A DNA stretch of 35,725 bases from Bacteroidales bacterium (GCA_029938715.1 JAOZUK010000030.1:1-35725), one strand, 5' to 3'; counted from the stretch's first letter, positions 7,516-16,418 are shown. Translations and numbers: made by a program. The notes: generated from the sequence alone by a model not told the origin.

Positions 7516-10500
7516 CTAATATTCATCCCAGCTTTTGATGGAGATATCCTCCAGGCTCATCTTGCAGATGGCATAGATGAAAGCGGAGGCCAGCCTGGCA
7601 TTGGTGATGAGTGGAATGTTATAGTCCACTGCCCCTCGCCTGATGCTGTAGTCATTTGATAATTCATGTGACGACAGGTCTTTGGGAATATTTACCACCA
7701 GGTCGATTTTTTTGGCCTTCAGGTAATCCAGAACATTGGGTTTCAGATCCTCATCAGGCCAGGCAAGATCGACCGAATCGATGCCATTTAACTTCAGAAA
7801 TTCATGGGTACCATGGGTGGCAAAAAGATTGTACCCTTTTTCGATGAGCATTCTGCATGAATTCACAAGTTCCACTTTGGAGCGCATTTCTCCGGTGGAA
7901 AGTAGAATGTTTTTCTCCGGAATGGTATAGCCCACCGATAACATGGCTTTCAGTATGGCCTCATAGTAGTTGTCTCCGATACATCCCACTTCACCTGTGG
8001 ACGACATATCCACACCCAGAACCGGATCAGCTTTCTTAAGTCGGGAAAAGGAGAATTGAGGTGCTTTACACCCTATGTAGTCCAGGTCGAAGATCGATTT
8101 ATGGGGTTTTTCCACAGGCACCTTTAACATGATTTTGGTGGCCTGATCGATGAAGTTCGATTTAAGCACCTTGGAGACAAAGGGCATGCTTCTGGAGGCC
8201 CTCAGGTTGCATTCGATCACTTTAATGTCATTGTCTTTGGCCAGAAACTGCATATTAAATGGTCCGGAAATCTCCAGCTCTTCGGCCAGCTGCTTGGCAA
8301 TTCTTTTAATTCGGCGAACGGTTTCAAAGTAGATTTTTTGGGGAGGAAATACTATAGTTGCATCTCCCGAGTGCACACCGGCAAACTCTACATGCTCGGA
8401 AATGGCATAGGAGAAAAGCTCACCTTCTCGAGCCACGGCGTCTATTTCAATCTCCTTGGCCTGCTCGATAAACTCTGAGACTACCACAGGGTATTGCTTT
8501 GAGACTCTGGCAGCCAGCGTAAGAAAACCTTCCAATTCTTCACTGTTAGATACCACGTTCATGGCTGCTCCCGATAAGACGTAGGAGGGCCTCACAAGCA
8601 AAGGAAAACCTACTACATCCACAAAGGAGTTGATCTCATCCAGACTGCTTAGCTCTTTCCATCTGGGCTGATCGATACCCAGCTGGTCGAGCATCATTGA
8701 AAACTTGTGCCTGTTTTCAGCATTGTCAATGGACTCAGGAGCGGTTCCAAGAATGTGAACATTCTGGTTGTGCAACCTCATGGCCAGGTTATTGGGTATC
8801 TGTCCTCCCACTGAGACGATCACTCCTTTTGGCGATTCAAGATCATAGATATCCATCACCCGTTCAAAGGATAACTCATCAAAATAGAGCCGGTCGCAAA
8901 CATCATAGTCCGTGGAGACAGTCTCCGGGTTATAGTTGATCATGATGGATCGATACCCCTCTTCATTCACTGTTTTCAGTGCATTTACACTGCACCAGTC
9001 AAATTCCACACTGGATCCGATCCGGTAAGCCCCCGATCCCAAAACAATGACGGAGCGCTGATCGGTAAAAAATTCAACGTCGTGCTCACTTCCGCTGTAA
9101 GTTAAGTAGAGGTAGTTGGTCTGGGCCGGGTATTCAGCGGCCAGGGTATCGATCTGTTTGATACTGGGCAGAATGTTTCGCTTTTTCCTGTGTTCCCGTA
9201 CGGTCATAAGGTTTTCTGATACATCTCCGCTCATCACCAGGCGGGCTACCTGGAAATCACTGAATCCGGCCTTTTTCGACCGAAGCAGCAATTCATCTTC
9301 CAACTCATCGAGGGTATCCACGTTCTCCATTTCCAGCTTCAGGTCATAGATATTCTTTAGTTTTACCAGGAACCATTTATCGATTCGGGTCAACTCATGG
9401 ATTCGGTCGATGGAGTACCCCTCCTGGAAGGCCTTTTCGATGACTATGATCCTCATATCAGTGGGCTCCGAAAGCTCATTGTCTATGTTTTCAATTTCTA
9501 TTTCGTGGTTGCCCACAAAACCATGCATCCCCTGTCCGATCATTCGAATCCCCTTCTGAATGGCCTCTTCGAAAGTACGGCCGATGGCCATAACCTCTCC
9601 CACCGATTTCATACTAGAGTCGATCAGTTTGGAAACGCCCTGAAATTTATTCAAATCCCAACGGGGAATTTTACAGACAATGTAGTCCAGGGCAGGTTCG
9701 AAAAAGGCAGAGGTGGTTTTGGTAATGGAATTTCTTAGCTGATGCAAACCAAACCCAAGGGCCAGCTTAGCAGCCACAAATGCCAGCGGATACCCGGTTG
9801 CTTTACTGGCCAGTGCCGATGAGCGGGAGAGCCTTGCATTTACCTCAATCACCCTGTAATCTTCAGAGTTGGGATCAAGAGCATATTGCACATTACATTC
9901 ACCGATAATTCCAATGTGCCTGATGATGTCGATGGATAGTTTTCTAAGCTTGTGATATTCACTGTTGGTAAGAGTTTGAGAAGGGGCTACCACAATGCTT
10001 TCACCGGTGTGAATACCCAGGGGATCGAAGTTTTCCATATTACAAACCGTAATGCAATTGTCAAACCTGTCCCTTACTACTTCATATTCCACCTCTTTCC
10101 AGCCCTTAAGCGACTCCTCCACCAGGATTTGGGACGAATAGGAGAAGGCCTTATTGGCCAGCTTCTCAAGATCTTTTTTATTATAACAGAACCCACTTCC
10201 CTGTCCTCCCAGCGTATAGGCTGCCCGTATGATGATGGGGTACCCCAGTTCCTCTGCTGCCCTGTGTGCGTCTTCCTCGGTGGTAACGGCCATGCTGCGG
10301 GCGGTTCTTGCATTGATTTCATCCAGTTTGTCCACGAAAAGTTGGCGGTCTTCGGTATCCATAATGGCCCGAACAGGCGTTCCCAGTACACGCACATCAT
10401 GCTTTTCAAGCGTCCCTGCTTCATAGAGAGCCACCCCACAATTCAGGGCAGTCTGCCCGCCAAAGGCGAGAAGGATCCCATCAGGTTTCTCCTTTTCAAT

Positions 10501-10725
10501 GACCTTTTCAACAAAATAGGGCGTTACCGGAAGGTAGAAGATCTTATCGGCTATCTCTTCGGAGGTTTGAACTGTGGCAATATTGGGATTGATCAAAATA
10601 GTGAAAACACCCTCTTCACGTAGTGCTTTAAGGGCTTGCGAGCCCGAGTAATCAAATTCTCCAGCTTCCCCGATTTTTAATGCTCCCGATCCGAGGATCA
10701 CCACTTTTTTGATTGAATCGTTCAT
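7516..10725 (-). CDS. carB: Carbamoyl-phosphate synthase large subunit
   Basis: CarB uses two ATP, bicarbonate and glutamine-derived ammonia to make carbamoyl phosphate for arginine and pyrimidines. The 1069-residue protein is full length with two homologous halves, each with a biotin-carboxylase-like N-domain and an ATP-grasp domain (the first about residues 130-400, the second about 670-880), and a C-terminal MGS-like allosteric domain (about 930-1069). Conserved stretches include ECNVQYAL, IEVNARLSRSSALASKATGY and VRPSYVLSGAAM. The sequence is closer to my recollection of animal CAD than to E. coli CarB: KIGEAGEFDYSGSQA, TLLINPNIATVQTS-like INPNIATVQTS, IHTGESIVVAPSQTL. It is encoded opposite to the arg operon, and its partner carA lies 7.9 kb away on the same strand. 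Confidence 0.97.
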   Translation of the reverse strand: MNDSIKKVVILGSGALKIGEAGEFDYSGSQALKALREEGVFTILINPNIATVQTSEEIADKIFYLPVTPYFVEKVIEKEKPDGILLAFGGQTALNCGVALYEAGTLEKHDVRVLGTPVRAIMDTEDRQLFVDKLDEINARTARSMAVTTEEDAHRAAEELGYPIIIRAAYTLGGQGSGFCYNKKDLEKLANKAFSYSSQILVEESLKGWKEVEYEVVRDRFDNCITVCNMENFDPLGIHTGESIVVAPSQTLTNSEYHKLRKLSIDIIRHIGIIGECNVQYALDPNSEDYRVIEVNARLSRSSALASKATGYPLAFVAAKLALGFGLHQLRNSITKTTSAFFEPALDYIVCKIPRWDLNKFQGVSKLIDSSMKSVGEVMAIGRTFEEAIQKGIRMIGQGMHGFVGNHEIEIENIDNELSEPTDMRIIVIEKAFQEGYSIDRIHELTRIDKWFLVKLKNIYDLKLEMENVDTLDELEDELLLRSKKAGFSDFQVARLVMSGDVSENLMTVREHRKKRNILPSIKQIDTLAAEYPAQTNYLYLTYSGSEHDVEFFTDQRSVIVLGSGAYRIGSSVEFDWCSVNALKTVNEEGYRSIMINYNPETVSTDYDVCDRLYFDELSFERVMDIYDLESPKGVIVSVGGQIPNNLAMRLHNQNVHILGTAPESIDNAENRHKFSMMLDQLGIDQPRWKELSSLDEINSFVDVVGFPLLVRPSYVLSGAAMNVVSNSEELEGFLTLAARVSKQYPVVVSEFIEQAKEIEIDAVAREGELFSYAISEHVEFAGVHSGDATIVFPPQKIYFETVRRIKRIAKQLAEELEISGPFNMQFLAKDNDIKVIECNLRASRSMPFVSKVLKSNFIDQATKIMLKVPVEKPHKSIFDLDYIGCKAPQFSFSRLKKADPVLGVDMSSTGEVGCIGDNYYEAILKAMLSVGYTIPEKNILLSTGEMRSKVELVNSCRMLIEKGYNLFATHGTHEFLKLNGIDSVDLAWPDEDLKPNVLDYLKAKKIDLVVNIPKDLSSHELSNDYSIRRGAVDYNIPLITNARLASAFIYAICKMSLEDISIKSWDEY

Positions 10726-10830
10726 TTTGATGGCCTAAGTGACAGTTAATTTGTGGATCAGGATGACCCAAATGGGGGTTCCGGAGTCCATATATTCCGG
10801 GGTGTAAAAATAGAAAAAAAAGCTGAGAGA

Positions 10831-10863
10831 TTCGCATTAATCTAAAAATAATGTATAAATTTG
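10831..10863 (+). promoter_or_regulatory. Promoter of the argR-argG-proA operon
   Basis: TAAATTTG at 10856-10863 matches the Bacteroidota -7 consensus TAnnTTTG exactly. TTCG at 10831-10834, 21 bases upstream, is a one-mismatch candidate for the -33 TTTG. Transcription would begin near 10870, giving a leader of about 20 bases before the argR GTG at 10889. The -7 element lies inside the first ARG-box-like palindrome. Confidence 0.65.
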
Positions 10864-10886
10864 CATTTCGAATGTATAAATATACA
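10852..10886 (+). promoter_or_regulatory. Tandem ARG-box-like operators
   Basis: Two 14-bp palindromes lie in tandem. Box 2 (10873-10886) is TGTATAAATATACA, with perfect symmetry outside the two central bases. Box 1 (10852-10865) is TGTATAAATTTGCA, symmetric but for two positions. They start exactly 21 bp apart, the spacing of paired ArgR boxes in E. coli (18-bp boxes plus 3 bp). Box 2 matches the E. coli core TGAATWWWWATTCA at 12 of 14 positions, with the third base swapped symmetrically. Box 1 covers the -7 element; box 2 runs from the probable transcription start to 3 bases before the argR start codon. ArgR bound here would block transcription. Binding is inferred. Confidence 0.72.
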
Positions 10887-10888
10887 AA

Positions 10889-11368
10889 GTGAAAAACAGG
10901 AACGAAAGATTAATGGAGATCAGGCGGCTTATCGGCAGTCAGAATATCTCCAGCCAGGAGAAGCTAATGAAGCTACTGGGAAAGGAGGGGTTTGAGCTGA
11001 CCCAGGCCACGTTGTCAAGAGATCTTAAATACCTGAAGGTGGCTAAAATGCCCGATGACAAGGACGGTTATGTTTATATTCTTCCCGATAAGGAGCACGC
11101 GGTTGAGGATGTAGAATTTGCCGGACCCGGACTGAATGGTTTAATTTCCATAGACTTTGCTCAGGGACTGGCGATCTTAAAGACCCTGCCGGGACATGCC
11201 GCAATGATCGCATACACCATTGATAATCTTGGGGCCTATGAAATTGCGGCCACCATTGCAGGAGACGACACGATTCTGCTGGTTCCCAGAGATGGTGTTA
11301 CCCGAACCGATGTGGTGAATGTACTTAAACTTAAGATGCCAGGACTGATGCCGGATTTCGTTCAGTAA
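10889..11368 (+). CDS. argR: Arginine repressor ArgR
   Basis: ArgR is a hexameric, arginine-responsive DNA-binding protein. The 159-residue protein has the normal two-domain layout: an N-terminal winged helix (residues 1-70, recognition helix TLSRDLKYLKV at 41-51) and a C-terminal oligomerisation/arginine-binding domain (about 85-159) with TLPGHAAMIAYTID and the arginine-contacting GDDT at 125-128. The start is a GTG at 10889, three bases after a palindromic operator. It heads the arg/pro operon and probably represses itself and the genes behind it. Some ArgR proteins also activate, so the direction of control is inferred from operator position. Confidence 0.96.
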   Translation: MKNRNERLMEIRRLIGSQNISSQEKLMKLLGKEGFELTQATLSRDLKYLKVAKMPDDKDGYVYILPDKEHAVEDVEFAGPGLNGLISIDFAQGLAILKTLPGHAAMIAYTIDNLGAYEIAATIAGDDTILLVPRDGVTRTDVVNVLKLKMPGLMPDFVQ

Positions 11369-11390
11369 ATACAATTAATTCAGAAGAATA

Positions 11391-11990
11391 ATGAATCACG
11401 ATATAGAGATTACCATTGCCTCTGCAGCACATCTTAACTATGTGCCGGATATAGAGCAGGCGCTATTGATTGCCTCTCAGCAGAAGGGAACAGGTATTGC
11501 CGTTAGAAATAAGGAGTATCTCAATGGAAAAATTGAAGAGGGAAAAGCTGTTATTGCCATTAGCAGCGAGGGAAAATGGGCTGGATTCTGTTATATCGAA
11601 TCCTGGGGACACAATAAATTCGTAGCCAACAGCGGATTGATAGTCTCCCCCGAGTTCAGGGGAGTTGGATTGGCCATTGAGATTAAAAAGAGGGCATTTG
11701 ATCTGTCGGCAAAACTCTTTCCGGGTGCCAAGCTGTTTGGATTAACCACCAGCCTGGCAGTGATGAAGATCAATAGCGGACTGGGTTATAAACCAGTGAC
11801 ATTTTCAGAGCTGACAGATGACGATCAGTTCTGGAAAGGCTGTGAAACTTGCCCGTACTACGATATCCTGGTGAGGACTAAACGGGATGATTGTCTTTGC
11901 ACGGCCATGATTATGGATCCGGTTGAGAAAAAGAGAGTAAATGGCGAGGCGCATAAAGCCGGAGTAAAAGTCAAAATTAACCACACCTGA
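11391..11990 (+). CDS. GNAT acyltransferase, probable N-acylglutamate synthase
   Basis: This 199-residue GCN5-type N-acyltransferase carries the acyl-CoA pyrophosphate loop in motif A: VSPEFRGVGLAIEIKKRA, with R90-G91-x-G93. In Bacteroides a GNAT protein in the same place, between argR and argG, has been implicated in the missing first step of arginine synthesis (N-acetyl- or N-succinylglutamate formation), so that role is likely here, but substrate and acyl donor cannot be read from the sequence. An unusual C-terminal cluster of four cysteines, C151-x2-C154 and C168-x-C170, could bind a metal. It begins 22 bases after argR and ends 11 bases before argG, so it is co-transcribed. It is not related to classical two-domain ArgA. 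Confidence 0.8.
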   Translation: MNHDIEITIASAAHLNYVPDIEQALLIASQQKGTGIAVRNKEYLNGKIEEGKAVIAISSEGKWAGFCYIESWGHNKFVANSGLIVSPEFRGVGLAIEIKKRAFDLSAKLFPGAKLFGLTTSLAVMKINSGLGYKPVTFSELTDDDQFWKGCETCPYYDILVRTKRDDCLCTAMIMDPVEKKRVNGEAHKAGVKVKINHT

Positions 11991-12001
11991 TAACATTCAA
12001 C

Positions 12002-13198
12002 ATGAAGAAGAAGAGAGTTTTATTGGCCCTGAGCGGGGGACTTGATACATCGTTTTGTGCTATTTACCTGTCCAGGGATAAGAAGATGGAGGTGCATTCC
12101 GCCATTGTTAATACCGGAGGATTTGCTGAAGAGGAGCTGGAGCAGATTGGTGCTCATGCAAAAAAATTGGGAGTAGTCACTCATAAGGTGCTGGATGTGA
12201 CGGCTGATTATTACAACAGGTGTATACGGTATTTGGTTTTTGGAAATGTTTTGAGAAACCGGAGCTATCCGTTGTCCGTAAGTTCTGAGCGCACCTTTCA
12301 GGCCATTGCACTGGTAGACTATGCTAAGAAAGAGGGATTTCAATACATAGCCCACGGTTCAACAGCTGCAGGAAATGACCAGGTACGTTTCGATCTGGTG
12401 ATCCAGGTCCTGGCCCCCGAAATAGAGATTATTACACCCATCAGGGAGTTGAGAATCTCCAGGGAGGATGAAATTGAATACCTCCGGAAAGAGGGTATAG
12501 AGTTGAACTGGGAAAAAATGAAGTACTCCATTAACCAGGGCCTCTGGGGTACCAGTGTGGGGGGGAAGGAGACCCTTACCTCTACAGGTGAACTGCCCGA
12601 TGAGGCCTATCCCACTCCGGTGGAGAAATCAGGCTCGGAAGTGATTACCATTGGATTTGAAGAGGGTGAGCCTGTCAGTCTAAATGGAGAGAAGTTTGAG
12701 CCGGTTGTGGTGATCAGTGAACTGGAGAAACTGGCTTCTCCCTGGGGGGTCGGCAGGGATGTTCACGTGGGAGATACCATCATTGGGATTAAGGGTCGGG
12801 TCGGTTTTGAAGCCGCTGCTGCCAGGATCATCATCGACGCGCATCTTGCCCTTGAGAAGCATGTGCTTTCCCGCTGGCAGCTCCACTGGAAGGAGCAGAT
12901 CGGACAGTGGTATGGTATGTTTGTGCATGAGGCCCAATATCTGGAGCCGGTCATGCGCGATCTGGAATCATTTCTGGAATCATCCCAGAAAAATGTGACC
13001 GGTGAAGTGGCCATCAGGTTAAGACCCTACAGTTTTACGATAACCGGGGTGGACAGCCCCTTCGACCTAATGAACTCCTCATTTGCCACCTATGGGGAAA
13101 TGAACCGGGCGTGGACTGCCGAGGAGGTAGATGGATTCACCCGGATACTGGGGAACCAACAGAGAATCTGGTATGCGGTAAATGGAAAAAAGGATTAA
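12002..13198 (+). CDS. argG: Argininosuccinate synthase
   Basis: ArgG joins citrulline and aspartate using ATP. The 398-residue protein has the ATP-pyrophosphatase P-loop SGGLDTS at residues 11-17 and a full-length C-terminal synthetase domain with IIGIKGRVGFEAAAARIIIDAH and the tetramerisation tail. The length matches the ordinary bacterial enzyme. It lies 11 bases after the GNAT gene and 22 bases before proC. In many Bacteroidota argC and argD come next; here proC follows directly. Confidence 0.95.
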   Translation: MKKKRVLLALSGGLDTSFCAIYLSRDKKMEVHSAIVNTGGFAEEELEQIGAHAKKLGVVTHKVLDVTADYYNRCIRYLVFGNVLRNRSYPLSVSSERTFQAIALVDYAKKEGFQYIAHGSTAAGNDQVRFDLVIQVLAPEIEIITPIRELRISREDEIEYLRKEGIELNWEKMKYSINQGLWGTSVGGKETLTSTGELPDEAYPTPVEKSGSEVITIGFEEGEPVSLNGEKFEPVVVISELEKLASPWGVGRDVHVGDTIIGIKGRVGFEAAAARIIIDAHLALEKHVLSRWQLHWKEQIGQWYGMFVHEAQYLEPVMRDLESFLESSQKNVTGEVAIRLRPYSFTITGVDSPFDLMNSSFATYGEMNRAWTAEEVDGFTRILGNQQRIWYAVNGKKD

Positions 13199-13220
13199 CA
13201 GGATTAAACTGTCATAGCAT

Positions 13221-14009
13221 ATGAAAAAAGTAGGAATCATAGGAGCTGGAAATATAGGAATGGCCATTGCCAAAGGGCTGGTCTCTTATAAAAAGATGAA
13301 GCATTCGGACATATACCTTTCACGAAAAAAGAGTGAATTGTTGGCCGCGGCCGGAAAAGAAGGATATAGAGTGACGGATAATGGCGCGTTGGTTGAAAAA
13401 TGCGACTATATCATCCTGGCAGTTCTGCCAGGCCAGGCCAGGGAAGTAATTGAAGAGATCAAACAGTCGCTTGCCAACACCTCAAAAATATTGGTCAGTG
13501 TGGTATCGGCTGTGAGTTTAAAAGAACTTGATGAGTGGATCGGAAATGGTGTTAATGTGGTCAGAATTATGCCCAACACAGCAGTGGAATATGGGGCGAG
13601 TATGACCTGTATTGCAGGTGAGGATGAAAAGGCGATCAGGCAGATTGAGGAGCTATTTGGACCCATGGGGCAAACCATGGTAATTAAGGAGCACCTGATG
13701 CCGGCGGCCACCATATTGGCTGCATGTGGTATCGCATTTTTCCTAAGGTTTATAAGGGCCGTTTCTCAGGGTGGAATTCAAATCGGTTTTCATGCCGAAG
13801 AAGCGGGAAAAATTGCAGCGCAGACCGCCCGTGGTGCCGCTGAATTGTTGATGCAGACTGACCATCATCCGGAGACTGAAATTGACCGGGTGACCACCCC
13901 CATGGGATGCACCATCTCGGGTCTCAATGAAATGGAGCACTGGGGACTGAGCTCTGCAATGATTAAAGGAATTGTAAAATCTTACTCTGGTATCAGTGAT
14001 TTGAAATAA
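13221..14009 (+). CDS. proC: Pyrroline-5-carboxylate reductase
   Basis: ProC reduces pyrroline-5-carboxylate to proline with NAD(P)H. The 262-residue protein starts with the Rossmann motif GAGNIG (residues 8-13) and has the family's C-terminal dimerisation domain: AACGIAFFLRFIRAVSQGG, AAQTARGAAELL and the substrate-binding TTPMGCTISGLNEME block. The region upstream contains a short direct repeat of GGATTAA and no clear promoter. The stop overlaps the next start (TAATG), a sign of translational coupling to the deacylase gene. Confidence 0.94.
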   Translation: MKKVGIIGAGNIGMAIAKGLVSYKKMKHSDIYLSRKKSELLAAAGKEGYRVTDNGALVEKCDYIILAVLPGQAREVIEEIKQSLANTSKILVSVVSAVSLKELDEWIGNGVNVVRIMPNTAVEYGASMTCIAGEDEKAIRQIEELFGPMGQTMVIKEHLMPAATILAACGIAFFLRFIRAVSQGGIQIGFHAEEAGKIAAQTARGAAELLMQTDHHPETEIDRVTTPMGCTISGLNEMEHWGLSSAMIKGIVKSYSGISDLK

Positions 14010-15064
14010 TGGCCATTAAAGTCCCGTACATAGAATTGTTAATGGAGATGCTGGCCATTCCGGCAGTAAGCAGGAATGAAGATTTGCGTTCAGATTTTCT
14101 TGAGAGTTACATGAAAGATGCAGGATTTCCGGTAAGCAGGATTCAAAACAACCTTCTGGTGGGAAGTCCAAAAAGATTGGACTCCAGACCCAGGATTTTA
14201 CTGAATTCTCACATGGATACGGTTTCACCGGTGGAAGGGTGGGACTTGGATCCCTTTATACCGGTTATGCAAGGAGAGAAGATCACGGGTCTGGGCAGTA
14301 ACGATGCAGGGGCCTCTGTGGTTACCCTGATGGCCACCTATGGGGAGATGAGAGAGCGACTGGAAAGTTCACTCGATCTGTTGCTCCTTATTAGTGCAGA
14401 GGAGGAGGTATCGGGACACAATGGAATCTCTGCAGTGTTGCCGGGACTTGATGATCTGGATGGGGCGATTGTAGGAGAACCCACAGGCATGCTTCCTGCT
14501 GTGGCTGAGAGGGGATTGATGGTGATTGATGGGGAGGTAAAGGGAGTGGCAGGACATGCAGCCAGAAAAGAGGGAGAGAATGCCATCTATAAGGCCATAA
14601 AGGAGATTGAAAGCATTAAGAAGCTGGAATTTGGGAAAGCATCTGAATGGCTTCCCGAACCCGGGGCCCAGGTCACGCTCATATCGGCAGGTACAAGTCA
14701 CAATGTGGTTCCGGATGTTTGCCGGTTTGTGGTGGATGTGAGAAGCAATGATAAATATGGAAATGAAGTTTTACTTGAACTGATCAGGGAGGCATGTGCT
14801 GCCCAGCTGGTTCCGCGATCTACGAGGCTGAAGCCTTCCGGGCTTCCGGAGAATCATTTTCTGATGAAGGCTATTCACAGAAGCAATCTGGAGCCATTTG
14901 GTTCCTCTACCCTGTCGGATATGGCACTGATTCCTTATCCGGCTATAAAAATGGGCCCCGGCGATTCGGCTCGCTCCCATACAGCAGGAGAGTATATAAT
15001 GAAAAGTGAATTGGACCTGGCAGTTGAACGCTATTGCCGGTTTCTGGACAACCTTAAAGTGTAA
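14009..15064 (+). CDS. argE: M20-family amidohydrolase, probable N-acylornithine deacylase
   Basis: This is a dizinc M20 peptidase-fold enzyme of 351 residues. Metal and catalytic residues are visible: H68 and D70 in NSHMDT, bridging D99 in GSNDAG, the Glu cluster E131-E133 in SAEEEVSGHNG, E157 in VGEPT, and H324 in SARSHTAGE. The dimerisation domain lies about residues 165-275. In an arg operon the likely reaction is removal of acetyl or succinyl from acylornithine (or acylcitrulline, as in some Bacteroidota). DapE-like or dipeptidase activity cannot be excluded from motifs alone. The start overlaps the proC stop by one base; argH begins 7 bases after the stop. Confidence 0.82.
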   Translation: MAIKVPYIELLMEMLAIPAVSRNEDLRSDFLESYMKDAGFPVSRIQNNLLVGSPKRLDSRPRILLNSHMDTVSPVEGWDLDPFIPVMQGEKITGLGSNDAGASVVTLMATYGEMRERLESSLDLLLLISAEEEVSGHNGISAVLPGLDDLDGAIVGEPTGMLPAVAERGLMVIDGEVKGVAGHAARKEGENAIYKAIKEIESIKKLEFGKASEWLPEPGAQVTLISAGTSHNVVPDVCRFVVDVRSNDKYGNEVLLELIREACAAQLVPRSTRLKPSGLPENHFLMKAIHRSNLEPFGSSTLSDMALIPYPAIKMGPGDSARSHTAGEYIMKSELDLAVERYCRFLDNLKV

Positions 15065-15071
15065 CCGAACT

Positions 15072-16418
15072 ATGAAATTGTGGGACAAAGAGATATCGAC
15101 CGAACAACGCATTCTTGCCTTTACCACCGGTAAAGATCCGGTATATGACCTGGAGCTTGCCCCTTACGATGTATTGGGGTCTATGGCTCATACCATCATG
15201 CTCTCAAAAGTGGGACTTATAAAAAAGGAGGATGCATCCATACTTGTGGATGAACTGATGCATATTTTTGGCCAGGCACAAAAGGGAGAGTTGGAACTTG
15301 GTGAAGGAATAGAAGATATCCATTCGCAGGTGGAGATGATGCTTATCAATAAGCTGGGCGATCTGGGTAAAACCATCCACACAGGGCGGTCCAGAAACGA
15401 TCAGGTGATGGTTGATATCAAGTTGTTTCTCCGTGAGGAACTCAACCATCTGGTGAACCAGGTGAGGGATCTGGCCCTCATACTTGGAAAGCAGGCACAT
15501 GCGTACAGTGATGTAATGATGCCAGGGTATACACATATGCAGGTGGCCATGCCCTCTTCCTTTGGTTTGTGGCTTGGTGCCTATGCAGAAGCTCTTGCCG
15601 ATGACCTTACCTTTATGCAGGGGATCTACAGCGTAGTAAACCAAAATCCGTTGGGATCAGCCGCCGGATTTGGTTCTTCATTTCCTGTGGATAGGGGACT
15701 TACCACAAAACTGCTGGCCTTTGAAAATATGCACATTAGTTCGGTCAATGCCCAGATGAACCGGGGAAAGACCGAATGGTATGTGGGCACAGGGATCAGT
15801 GCAGTAGCGTCCACCCTGTCGCGTTTGGCTATGGATGCTGTCCTTTTTATGGGTCAGAACTTCAATTTCCTGACATTGCCTTCAGAGCTTACCACAGGAT
15901 CGTCCATCATGCCCCATAAAAAGAATCCTGATGTGCTCGAACTGATACGGGCAAAGTGTAACCGGTTGACCCAGACTCCCTCCGGGATATCTGCGGTGAC
16001 AGGAAATCTGATCTCCGGATACCATAGAGATTTTCAGATCCTTAAGGAGATTCTTCATCCAGCACTGGATGAGTTAAGAGAGTGCCTCTCCATGATGCAA
16101 TATGTAATGGAGCGCATCAAGGTCAACAAAGAGATTCTGGAGGATAAAACCTATCAATACATCTTTTCGGTAGAGGAGGTAAATAAGAAAGTTCAGGAGG
16201 GGATCCCATTCAGGGACGCCTACAAAGAGGTGGCTAAAGAAATAGATAAAGGGCGTTACAGGCGGGGCCGGGACCATACCTATACTCACCTTGGAAGTAT
16301 AGGAAATCCCGGCATTGCAGACATCAAGACGAAACTGGACAAGGCTTATAATGGATTTCGTTTTGTGGAAACCTCGGAAGTAGTAAATGGATTGAGTACC
16401 TATTTTGAAAAGTCATGA
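15072..16418 (+). CDS. argH: Argininosuccinate lyase
   Basis: ArgH splits argininosuccinate into arginine and fumarate. The 448-residue protein carries the fumarase/aspartase-superfamily signature GSSIMPHKKNPD at residues 276-287 (flexible loop with the catalytic serine), HTGRSRNDQV near residue 100, and MPGYTHMQVAMP. I chose the ATG at 15072 (MKLWDKEIS), which matches family N-termini; a longer reading frame starting within the argE end is unlikely. It begins 7 bases after argE, and its TGA overlaps the proB ATG by 4 bases. Confidence 0.96.
   Translation: MKLWDKEISTEQRILAFTTGKDPVYDLELAPYDVLGSMAHTIMLSKVGLIKKEDASILVDELMHIFGQAQKGELELGEGIEDIHSQVEMMLINKLGDLGKTIHTGRSRNDQVMVDIKLFLREELNHLVNQVRDLALILGKQAHAYSDVMMPGYTHMQVAMPSSFGLWLGAYAEALADDLTFMQGIYSVVNQNPLGSAAGFGSSFPVDRGLTTKLLAFENMHISSVNAQMNRGKTEWYVGTGISAVASTLSRLAMDAVLFMGQNFNFLTLPSELTTGSSIMPHKKNPDVLELIRAKCNRLTQTPSGISAVTGNLISGYHRDFQILKEILHPALDELRECLSMMQYVMERIKVNKEILEDKTYQYIFSVEEVNKKVQEGIPFRDAYKEVAKEIDKGRYRRGRDHTYTHLGSIGNPGIADIKTKLDKAYNGFRFVETSEVVNGLSTYFEKS

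Noticed and set aside
9952-10623. A 223-codon open frame on the plus strand
   Set aside because: It lies wholly antisense to carB, which has full-length strong homology; composition fits a shadow frame.
10726-10850. Pyrimidine- or arginine-sensing leader (riboswitch or attenuator) for carB
   Set aside because: Only a short CCGGA/TCCGG inverted repeat (10781-10800) and two near-miss -7 motifs (TATTTTTA) were seen; no convincing folded leader or leader peptide.
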